From Caballeronia choica (GTDB lineage: Bacteria > Pseudomonadota > Gammaproteobacteria > Burkholderiales > Burkholderiaceae), in the NCBI RefSeq assembly GCF_001544535.1, contig NZ_FCON02000037.1, forward strand, positions 1-64,000: a stretch of DNA of 64,000 bases. Reading direction: 5' to 3'. The position numbers were made by a program, and so were the translations under genes. Of the stretch, positions 56,964 to 64,000 are shown piece by piece. The first letter of the stretch is position 1. Every line of letters starts with the position of its first letter. A model generated the notes under the pieces. That model was not told the DNA's origin. It was given only the letters and a program-made list of their open reading frames with translations, and made no database searches.

Positions 56964-58895
56964 TCAGGGCTTCTCAATCGCGCCGATGTCTACTAGAGCC
57001 TGTCGTATCGCTGACGATAGACGCGGAGCTAACAGCCTCACGCCGTCTTGTGTCAGATGGTCGGTGTCCTTGTATAGCCCAACTCCGTCCTTGACCGTAA
57101 AGCACGTCTGCTGATCGCAAAGCGCATCGAAAGGGTCGACCAGCGTTACATTGCCAACCTGCCTGGCGATGGCGGCAATCTGTTTGCCCCGTTCAACGAT
57201 ATCCGCCTGCTCCGATCGGGGAATGGTCATGTCCGGTATCTCGTGACCGGCCGCAACCTGCATGCGCGCCCACACGCGCGGCAAATCGCCCCGAGGATTC
57301 GGCACCGCTGTAACGAGCACCATCTTCCCACCTCGCCCCGCAAGGACGGTGGCGATATTCTTCAGCACGTTCCCTTCGTAGGTCGGCTCATATCTTTGCC
57401 AGTCGCCGGCCACCACCACGAGCTTGATCGAAGGGGTACGGTTGAAATGGTCAAAGGCGAAATTCGCGTATCGCTCACACCCCGGAAAAACTTCTGCCCC
57501 GGAACCCGGAAATACCTTTCCCCTGAACGGAGGACACCCACCGAGCGTAGCAACTATGCCGGGAACATGCGTCTCAGCCGAGACGCCGTCTACAACCGGC
57601 TGCACCATGTTGGAGAACGAGTCGCCCCACAGCATCATCGTTGGGCTCGCGCTCGATGCCATGCCGCCCAAACCGCAGAAATCGCCCGGTGAATGCTTAG
57701 TGCCGTCCACGTCTCTTTGACACTCATACGAACGCGGTCCCTCGCTCTTCATTGCCGTCGACGCAGCGCGAAGGTAGGGCGGCAACCTGCTCTGCAGGCC
57801 GTCTGTCTTGTTGAGAACCGCAGCGAAGGCGAAGCCCGAGGCAACGCCGGCAGCGAGCAACACAGTGATGGACACATTGCGCAGCCGCTTTCGTCCTGGT
57901 TGCTCGATACATGCGTAGGAAATCCATCCAGCCGCGATCGAAGCAGCGATCAGAAGCGTCACCTGTAGGGGCGACGGGTCGGCACCGGCACGCTCGCGGA
58001 ACGCAAGCAGGATCGGCCAGTGCCAGAGATAAACCGAATAGGAAATTGCGCCGAGGAACTGAAGCGGCCAGCTGGAAAGAATCGTCGTCAAGAAACCTTC
58101 ACCAGCGTAGATGATGAGCGCCGTTCCTGCGACAGGGAGGATCGCCCGCCAGCCGGGATAGGGGTTGTCCGCTTGAAGACCGAATACCGCGGCCCCCAGG
58201 AGGGTCGCGCCGGCGAGCGTCACGATGTTCGCCATGGCACCACTCGGCCTGACCGCGAGGAGCGCCACCACCGAACCAGCCATGAACTCCCACGCGCGGC
58301 CCCATAGCAGGTAGAAGGCGCCCGGTTGATGCGCTGGTGTATGAGCGACGCACCATGTCAGCGACGCTACGGCAAGAACGCCGAATAGCAGCCGTCCCGC
58401 TACCTTCCGCCGCGCCCCGGCCGCTGGCCAGAACAACGCGCAAGTGATTGCGAACACCAGATAGAACTGTGACTCAACAGCAAGCGACCACGTATGCAGA
58501 AGAATGTTCGAGTGCGCGTCGGGCGCGAAGTATCCGCCCGCGTCGCCGAGGAAAGCGTAGTTCGAGCGGAACAGGAGCGCCGCCGTGCCGTTGCGCACAA
58601 GTCTGCTGAAATCATCGGGCAGGTAGAACACCGTCGCCCATATCCAGCACCCAACCACCGTCACGAGTAGCGCCGGAAATATTCGGCGAAGCCGATTCAA
58701 CAGGAACTGAACGGCTGAGAATTGACGCTTTTGAAGTCTGGTATGTGCGATCGTCGTTAGCAGGAAGCCCGAGATAACGAAGAACACATCGACGCCGACA
58801 TACCCGCCGTCAAAATACGTGACGCCATAGTGGAAGAGAACGACTGATATAACTGCAATCGCGCGTAGGCCGTTTATGTCTTTTCTAAATTCCAT
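56964..58895 (-). CDS. OafA-type acyltransferase with SGNH domain
   Basis: 643 aa. Acyltransferase-3 domain (about 1-355) begins FRKDINGLRAIAVISVVLFHYG with conserved His and Arg, ten or more membrane helices, then a periplasmic SGNH hydrolase-like domain (about 400-640) with LWGDSFSNM (Ser block) and DTDHLTQDG (His block). Enzymes of this layout acetylate O-antigen or other glycans. Monocistronic within the island. Confidence 0.92.
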   Translation of the reverse strand: MEFRKDINGLRAIAVISVVLFHYGVTYFDGGYVGVDVFFVISGFLLTTIAHTRLQKRQFSAVQFLLNRLRRIFPALLVTVVGCWIWATVFYLPDDFSRLVRNGTAALLFRSNYAFLGDAGGYFAPDAHSNILLHTWSLAVESQFYLVFAITCALFWPAAGARRKVAGRLLFGVLAVASLTWCVAHTPAHQPGAFYLLWGRAWEFMAGSVVALLAVRPSGAMANIVTLAGATLLGAAVFGLQADNPYPGWRAILPVAGTALIIYAGEGFLTTILSSWPLQFLGAISYSVYLWHWPILLAFRERAGADPSPLQVTLLIAASIAAGWISYACIEQPGRKRLRNVSITVLLAAGVASGFAFAAVLNKTDGLQSRLPPYLRAASTAMKSEGPRSYECQRDVDGTKHSPGDFCGLGGMASSASPTMMLWGDSFSNMVQPVVDGVSAETHVPGIVATLGGCPPFRGKVFPGSGAEVFPGCERYANFAFDHFNRTPSIKLVVVAGDWQRYEPTYEGNVLKNIATVLAGRGGKMVLVTAVPNPRGDLPRVWARMQVAAGHEIPDMTIPRSEQADIVERGKQIAAIARQVGNVTLVDPFDALCDQQTCFTVKDGVGLYKDTDHLTQDGVRLLAPRLSSAIRQALVDIGAIEKP

Positions 58896-59784
58896 ACTTG
58901 GCTGTCGGGCCGGCTCGTGCCGCCCAAACTTAAGTGTGTTTTAACGTAGTTGCGGGGTTCGCCCTCATTCCCGCATGCGCGCGACAAAACCTGGCAGTTT
59001 AGCGGTTTCTCGGGCGGGCTTACCCCGCTACTCCCTCAGAGCCGCATTCCAGAGAGCGAACGAAGCGACTCGGGTGCGAGGAAAAGCGCTTGATGGCGTG
59101 ACTTTAGAGATTCGGCTTCCGAAAGCCCACCGGAGCTGAGAGAACTTACCACTTGCGGCGACCAGCGTAGAGGCGTCACCGACAAGGCAGTGGTTTCCTC
59201 CGTTGGCGAAGATGAGATAGGTAGGCCGACACGATAGGCGCGCCTTGTGTTGCCTATGCATTCAGCTCAGTTGGTCAGCGATTCAAGCTGCTATATCAAT
59301 TGACCGATTGCGGCCGCATGCGGTCAAACGCAGAAGACCCGTTCGTTCGAATTCTGATTCTCGCCAATCGCGCGTTTGCTGATTTTTTTCGCGGCGCTGT
59401 GGGAAATCCGCCAGTCGCACGCTGAGCAGCTCGCGCACTTCTGCCGGCCGACAGGCCACACTGGCCGCGAGTACGAAACGCCGGAGACCGAGGAAGACGA
59501 GGTCGAGGCAGCTGAACGGCGGGTCGAGAATCAGACCGGCGAACAAGTCCAGTTGTGCGTCGACCAGCTAACTAACACTTGATCAACGGGCTGCGATCTC
59601 GAACAGACTTCGCCCAACGAGCTTGGATACTTCGTCTGGCGCACCCGAAAAAACACTTTCGCCGATCGCCGCTATGTGTATCAGCCGCGAAACGGCGCTT
59701 GTTCACGATACTCCGCTCTCGTCATCTACTCGAGAGTCATAAGGTAGCGCGAGACTTTGATATCTGGACCGAATTTGTATCCGA
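58896..59784. other. 889-base gap without a convincing gene
   Basis: AT-richer island DNA. Short frames exist (for example minus 59283-59546 and plus 59376-59582) but have no good ribosome binding site and no recognisable family. They may be decayed remnants. No repeat or tRNA was seen. Confidence 0.5.
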
Positions 59785-60591
59785 TCACACTCTGAAACCC
59801 ACTTTCTTCGACGACTTTTCCTCCCCGACTCGTTCTATTTTGATCTTCTTGCTGAAAACTCCGGTGGTGTCCGGCCGTAAATTGAGCTCATCACTCAAGG
59901 TCTCTGCAACCCATAGCGCCCATGTCTCGGGGAGGTCACGACTTTCCTTGTTTGCCTTTTCGGCCTTTTCAGCACCCTTTGGACTTCTGGGCACAAACTT
60001 GTCCAGGTTTCGGCCCGAAACGAAGCGAATGGTCCCGCCGACGGCCGCGTTGCCCTTGATCGACCATCCGACGACCTCTTCCTCGCGCAGCCCCGCTTTA
60101 ACACAAGCGCTTTGGTGAGCCAAGCCGTCCATTCTGGCCCTTTCCATGTCCGGAAGGATGATTGCCTTCTTCCCGTACACGCCCTCCACCTCGGCGATGG
60201 GAACCGTTTTCAGCGCGCCGCTCTCCTGCCAAATCGTCTTGTAGTTGGCCGGATCCCCTTTGATTTGGGTGAACACCGGATAGAGATGAAACTGGCCGTT
60301 AATCAATGAAGTCACGCCGACGAATGAATCATAACGACGACCCTTACTCAGGTTCCACAGTTCCGTCGACTCGGCGGTCAGTGAACCCTTAATCTTTTTG
60401 CCGTCGAAGCCGACGATTTCTTTACGCGGCAACCGCTTGCGCTCTTCCGGAGCGGGCGTTGTAACCGTGGTAACCGTCAGTCCCATCGCGCTCGTACTAG
60501 AAGGCGTCGGTGTTCGCGCGGCCGCCGCCGGCGCTCCATATGAGAAGGAACCTGGCGGCGGCTTGAAAGGCTTGGGCGGTAAGCTAGACAT
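59785..60591 (-). CDS. Orphan soluble protein of the island
   Basis: 268 aa. A Pro/Ala/Thr-rich N-terminus (SSLPPKPFKPPPGSF, to about 45) is followed by a folded-looking region with KEIVGFDGKKIKGSL, FVGVTSLINGQFHLYPVFTQIKGD and a Lys-rich C-terminus. No signal peptide or membrane segment. A perfect GGAGGTAATACG precedes the ATG, so it is a real, well-translated gene. Family not recognised; an effector-like or phage-cargo role is only a guess. Confidence 0.7.
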   Translation of the reverse strand: MSSLPPKPFKPPPGSFSYGAPAAAARTPTPSSTSAMGLTVTTVTTPAPEERKRLPRKEIVGFDGKKIKGSLTAESTELWNLSKGRRYDSFVGVTSLINGQFHLYPVFTQIKGDPANYKTIWQESGALKTVPIAEVEGVYGKKAIILPDMERARMDGLAHQSACVKAGLREEEVVGWSIKGNAAVGGTIRFVSGRNLDKFVPRSPKGAEKAEKANKESRDLPETWALWVAETLSDELNLRPDTTGVFSKKIKIERVGEEKSSKKVGFRV

Positions 60592-60830
60592 CGTATTACC
60601 TCCTCGCGACTGAGGGTTCTTGCAGCGAATAGCAGCGTAGCACTTTCGGACATTATCGTTTGGCCGGCAGCATCTGCACTCCCGTGCGCGAATTGATCTT
60701 GCGAGTCGTCAATCGCCACGGATCTCCAAATCGAAATTTAATCGTCGAGGTTGCTTATCAGGCAGTGTTCCGTAATGGTTGTAAAGTCAGAAAAGCCGCT
60801 GTGGAATTCCTTTCCGGAAAGATGCGTCCA

Positions 60831-60864
60831 AAGCCCGCTAGTCGAAAGATAGCGGCTTTTTGCG
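60831..60864 (+). terminator. Candidate terminator before the HNH gene
   Basis: CCGCTA and TAGCGG with flanking AAGC/GCTT form a stem with one bulge, followed by TTTTT. It points to an upstream transcript on this strand for which no gene is seen. Confidence 0.5.
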
Positions 60865-61315
60865 TTCTTTGGTGTGGCGAGGATGCGCGACAACACTGCA
60901 TCGCTTCGGTGCCTCCACCACAAGTCAGACGCAGCAGCCACACCAGAGAGCGCACACGCCGGCCAGACCGCAACGACCCTGCGAGCATCGTGGATGCGGC
61001 GCACTCGTGCCGGGCGGGTCGAGCTACTGCTCGAAGCACAAGGCAGACGAGATCAAATGGAAGCCTGATGCGGTGCGCGGCAATCGCCATGCGCGTGGGT
61101 ACGACAACGCATGGGTCAAGCGTCGTGAGCGCATCATGCTGCGCGACTGCGGACTGTACCAGCCATGCCGTCGCGCCAATCGCGTGACGATCGCTATCGA
61201 AGTGGACCACGTTGTGCCGAAGGCGCAAGGCGGGACGGATGACGACAGCAACCTGCAGTCGATCTGCAAGGCCTGTCACAAGGACAAGACGGCGCGCGAG
61301 CCGAAGGCCCGCTGA
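60860..61315 (+). CDS. Phage HNH endonuclease, start unresolved
   Basis: The C-terminal two-thirds match phage HNH nucleases next to terminase genes: a zinc-binding PCEHRGCGALVPGGSSYCSKH, RGNRHARGYDNAWVKRRERIM, then the HNH motif EVDHVVPKAQGGTDDDSNLQSICKACH. There is no ATG in frame upstream of the zinc motif; the frame opens with TTG inside the terminator hairpin. The N-terminus is probably lost, or a rare start is used. The C-terminal end may also be frameshifted (GGVKSL in another frame at 61420). Likely non-functional. Confidence 0.65.
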   Translation: MRSLVWRGCATTLHRFGASTTSQTQQPHQRAHTPARPQRPCEHRGCGALVPGGSSYCSKHKADEIKWKPDAVRGNRHARGYDNAWVKRRERIMLRDCGLYQPCRRANRVTIAIEVDHVVPKAQGGTDDDSNLQSICKACHKDKTAREPKAR

Positions 61316-61504
61316 CCCGCTGAACCCGACGCAGATCGCGAGCCACTGCCGCATCGTCGGCAGGCCGACAGCGGCCCGCGTCGTGGTCGGCAGCGCGGCG
61401 CCCGGCGGCCAGGGGGGCGTCAAAAGCTTGGTGCCATAGGCTTCGGGACCGTCCGTCCAGCCGGATTTTCACACCCGCGAAATTAACAATTCAGGAGTTG
61501 GCCC

Positions 61505-62171
61505 ATGAGTGGGGTTGCCACGGTCCCCGGCCGCGGCAGAAAACCCAAGCCGACGGCGCGGAAAATCGCCGCCGGAAATCCCGGAAAACGCATGCTGAAT
61601 AAGGATGAGCCGGATTTTGGCTCGGTCACGAACCTCGATCCGCCGGAATGGATCAAGGGCTACGCCGCAGAGATGTGGATGTGTGACGCCGCTGCTCTGC
61701 GCGCAACAGGTGCTCCAGTGGACCGATTTGGAAGTGCTGGAGACGTATTGCTCAGCGTACGGCGATTGGCGGCGCGCCTGCGAGGATCTGGATAGTAATG
61801 GGCTCGTGGTGTTGAGCTCCCAAGGTTCGCCGATCAAGAATCCGGCCGCGACGGTTATTCAAGTCCCGACTGACGCACCGGTGATGATCGGCTACACATA
61901 CGTCGAGGGAAAATTTACAGCGCCTCCGGTACTGCCGCTTTCCGCCGACGACCTTAAAGCGCTGAATACCGCGACGCGTGACGCGCTCTCGCGCTCTCCG
62001 CGGTGGCAACGAATCAGATTGCGACACTGACCGATGCGACTGACCGACATCGTTGAAGAGGTGGACCCTGCAGACGTCGCCGAGTTGAAGAAGAGGAAGC
62101 AATATCGGATCGCGGTCAACCGAGTTGACCTGTCACAGAAATCTCCTGTGTGGCCAACAACGCCTGCGTGA
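61505..62171 (+). pseudogene. Chimeric prophage relic: terminase small subunit (P27) fused to a tail-assembly gene
   Basis: The 5' part reads a P27-type small terminase: GRGRKPKPTARKIAAGNPGKR, DPPEWIKGYAAEMW, then after a +1 shift near 61680 TPLLCAQQVLQWTDLEVLE and GSPIKNPAATVIQ. It then changes abruptly into a tail-fibre-assembly-like tail (APVMIGYTYVEGKFTAPP), which itself shifts twice and ends in KQYRIAVNRVDLSQKSPVWP before a stop at 62171. The phage genes normally between these were deleted. GGAG precedes the ATG at 61505. Confidence 0.75.
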
Positions 62172-62235
62172 GATCCAGGCGGCATGGTGAGCGGGCAGCC
62201 GGCTGATCTTGGAACCGATGGTGCGCACCATTGAG

Positions 62236-62269
62236 AAAGCCCCAAGGTCCTTTCGGACCGTGGGGCTTT
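62236..62269. terminator. Strong hairpin after the prophage relic
   Basis: A 15-bp stem with one mismatch (AAAGCCCCA and TGGGGCTTT arms, with inner GGTCC and GGACC) around TTTC. A typical phage-type terminator; it lies between the relic and the oppositely oriented methyltransferase gene. Confidence 0.75.
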
Positions 62270-62404
62270 AGTGATCAGTTGCTGAATGGACCAGCCGACT
62301 TGATCACTGGCACTATTTTAACAGCCCTCTGATAAGGGCGATGAGCACCGGAACATCGACGGAATCGTCGGCGGCGGGGAGCCTGCGCGGCTCCGTTCTT
62401 TAGG

Positions 62405-63757
62405 CTAGCGACGTCGTAGCACGACAGCGTCTTGGAATAGCAACGACCGCGGGTGGAACGAGACGACATCGAACCATTCTTCAACTGCAGATGTTAGGTT
62501 CTGAAGGGTGTTGTATGTCGCCTTGTAATACGAACTCAGTTCCTGCCCGAGCGCATGGTCTTTGAGATGATCCGCGATTCCTCGCTTTGACATTTCATCG
62601 ATCAAAGGCAGCGACCATTCGTTAATGCCGGTTTGCAGCACGTGGAATGGCGACATGAAGCTCAAAATGCAGAGGCCACCCGTTTTCGTGACCCGGCCCA
62701 ACTCCGCCAACCATGCGTTTCTAGTTTCTTCCTCGAGGTGGGTAATCACCGACAGACCATACACGAGGTCAAACGACGCATCGCGGTATTCCATCTTCGG
62801 CATGAGAGGAATTCTCTGGAACTCCGCGACTGTCGGAATGTTCTCTAGGCACCATGAAACATTGACTTCGTCAATGTCTGCGCCGTAAAAGGTCCAGTTC
62901 GGGCGCTCAGCGGCTAGAAATTGAAGGACCCGCGCTGCGCCACACCCCCAATCCAGGACTGAAGCCGATTGCGGAAGATTGGTAACGTCGTCAATGACTC
63001 GCAGAAGCTGAGTTGCCGTCGTCAGGCCACCGGACGCAAAGCGCATAAACGTGTCGTCTCCTCCGGCAACTCGTCGCGCTCGGTCCGCCCCTGCGAATTT
63101 GAACATAGCTGTGTCAGCCTTGCTGGGCACTACACCAAAGGCTAACTTGGTCGCGGCGAGAGGAGACGAAGAACGAGCTGCGTGAACGATTTGGCGTTCG
63201 TCGCGTAAGTCCGTGACATAACTTGCCTGTAAAACGGTGCCGTCGAAAAACCAATACCGGTCGGCACTTTCCGAGCGCGCTGGTTTAGCAAGCGTGTGGG
63301 CAGGTAAGCCATTACTGTACAGATGGACGTCTTCGGTGATGGAGGCCGGGATGAAAAGCTCGCCTTCGAGACTTACTCGGCCGTCTGTGGTGTCGACAAG
63401 AACCGGTCTCCAATAAGGCTCGTCCAATGCAGGGATTCCATCTATCAAGTCGTAAGCCTTGTCGAGAGCCTCTCGATTTGTGGCCGTGAAGACCCTTGCA
63501 TGAAGTACGGTATCTGCCTCAACGTCCGTAATTTCGACATCGTCTCCGTCGGTAAGTCCGGGACGGCGTAACAAGAAAACGTAAGCGAGTTTCCCGGACC
63601 CCAGCCCAGCTTCCTCCAAGTCCTTGCGATAGCGGTCTGACGTAGTTTCAGCGACCAACTTGCCGTTAACTCTCAGGCCCAAGCGGACCGGTTGGTCGTC
63701 TTTCTTGCACCAACCGGCGATGAAACCAGATGAGATCTGGTCTAAATGGAATTGCAT
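62405..63757 (-). CDS. Two-domain SAM-dependent methyltransferase
   Basis: 450 aa. The N-terminal half (about 1-230) is beta-rich and begins HLDQISSGFIAGWCKKDD, resembling the GWA-type accessory domain seen in polysaccharide enzymes. The C-terminal half is a class I methyltransferase: VLDWGCGAARVLQFL (motif I), YGADIDEVNV, FDLVYGLSVITHLEEE and TGGLCILSFM. Probably modifies a glycan or a sugar precursor, given the neighbours. Lower GC than core genes. Confidence 0.85.
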   Translation of the reverse strand: MQFHLDQISSGFIAGWCKKDDQPVRLGLRVNGKLVAETTSDRYRKDLEEAGLGSGKLAYVFLLRRPGLTDGDDVEITDVEADTVLHARVFTATNREALDKAYDLIDGIPALDEPYWRPVLVDTTDGRVSLEGELFIPASITEDVHLYSNGLPAHTLAKPARSESADRYWFFDGTVLQASYVTDLRDERQIVHAARSSSPLAATKLAFGVVPSKADTAMFKFAGADRARRVAGGDDTFMRFASGGLTTATQLLRVIDDVTNLPQSASVLDWGCGAARVLQFLAAERPNWTFYGADIDEVNVSWCLENIPTVAEFQRIPLMPKMEYRDASFDLVYGLSVITHLEEETRNAWLAELGRVTKTGGLCILSFMSPFHVLQTGINEWSLPLIDEMSKRGIADHLKDHALGQELSSYYKATYNTLQNLTSAVEEWFDVVSFHPRSLLFQDAVVLRRR

Positions 63758-63915
63758 GCGCGCTCCAGTCGTTTTTTCAAGAGATACCGAGGTACCTCGC
63801 GGCCTACTTGATTTTCCGGACTTTACGATACATCACAAGGAACTGATATTCAAAAACGAGCCGCCCTTCGCGACGGTTTTTTTATGCCCGCGCGGCGCAA
63901 CAGGAGAGACGCCAG

Positions 63916-64000
63916 ATGCAGGAGTTCTGGAACGAGGGAGTGAAGTCGATCGTGACTGCCCTCGGCAGCGTGGGGACCTTTAGGGTTGGCGGCCGAATGT
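63916..64000 (+). CDS. Partial gene running off the window
   Basis: ATG at 63916 after AGGAGAG (seven-base spacing), open to the end of the window: MQEFWNEGVKSIVTALGSVG, then TFRVGGRM. Too short to identify. It may be another phage or island gene. Confidence 0.4.
   Translation, partial: MQEFWNEGVKSIVTALGSVGTFRVGGRM

Noticed and set aside
59283-59546. 87-codon minus-strand frame with a hydrophobic start
   Set aside because: No ribosome binding site, no family likeness, and the opposite strand is equally open.

Overview
The window looks like a chromosomal segment of a Burkholderiaceae bacterium, most likely the Paraburkholderia/Caballeronia group. It is GC-rich with strong G/C third positions. 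The gene families fit that group: KdpDE, MdtABC, RecCBD in C-B-D order, an LctP-type lactate permease, ThiC behind a TPP riboswitch, and tandem YtjA-like small membrane proteins. Its dispersed repeat also resembles one I recall as common there. The genus is inference; no rRNA or complete tRNA is present to confirm it.

Layout. 1-538 is most of one copy of a palindromic repeat ending exactly at the kdpD start codon. 539-4047 is kdpDE (potassium sensing). 4074-5917 is a minus-strand module of one larger cysteine-tailed protein and three small paralogues, arranged like an effector with duplicated immunity genes. 6264-15919 holds an SDR-like oxidoreductase, the mdtABC RND efflux genes and an IclR regulator. 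15920-16613 has no intact gene but carries a candidate sRNA with a good terminator. 16614-25364 holds envelope and metabolic genes: a DJ-1/PfpI protein, a lipoprotein, a large MscS-type channel, a cysteine-dioxygenase-like protein divergent from an Lrp regulator, and a FUSC/YccS-like protein. 25592-35160 is recC-recB-recD-arfB. 35539-45705 holds a porin-like protein, two DMT exporters, lactate permease, small lipoproteins, thiC and an entericidin. 45925-50096 is a stress-type cluster: NarX-like kinase, two YtjA-like proteins, a ferritin-like protein, a NarL-type regulator and a stand-alone receiver. 50104-50862 is a full copy of the palindromic repeat. 50869-53909 holds an MFS exporter, a CpdA-like phosphodiesterase and two small proteins.

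At 54030-54085 lies a 3' fragment of tRNA-Leu(UAA), from the anticodon loop to CCA, with no 5' half. This is the expected distal scar of an island integrated in that tRNA. Everything to its right looks accessory: an NDP-hexose 2,3-dehydratase, a family 2 glycosyltransferase, an OafA-type acyltransferase with an SGNH tail, an orphan gene, a decayed prophage packaging/tail segment (HNH nuclease, fused P27 terminase small subunit and tail-assembly relic), and a two-domain methyltransferase. Together these suggest a surface-polysaccharide modification island interleaved with phage debris. The intact tRNA-Leu and an integrase should lie beyond the right edge.
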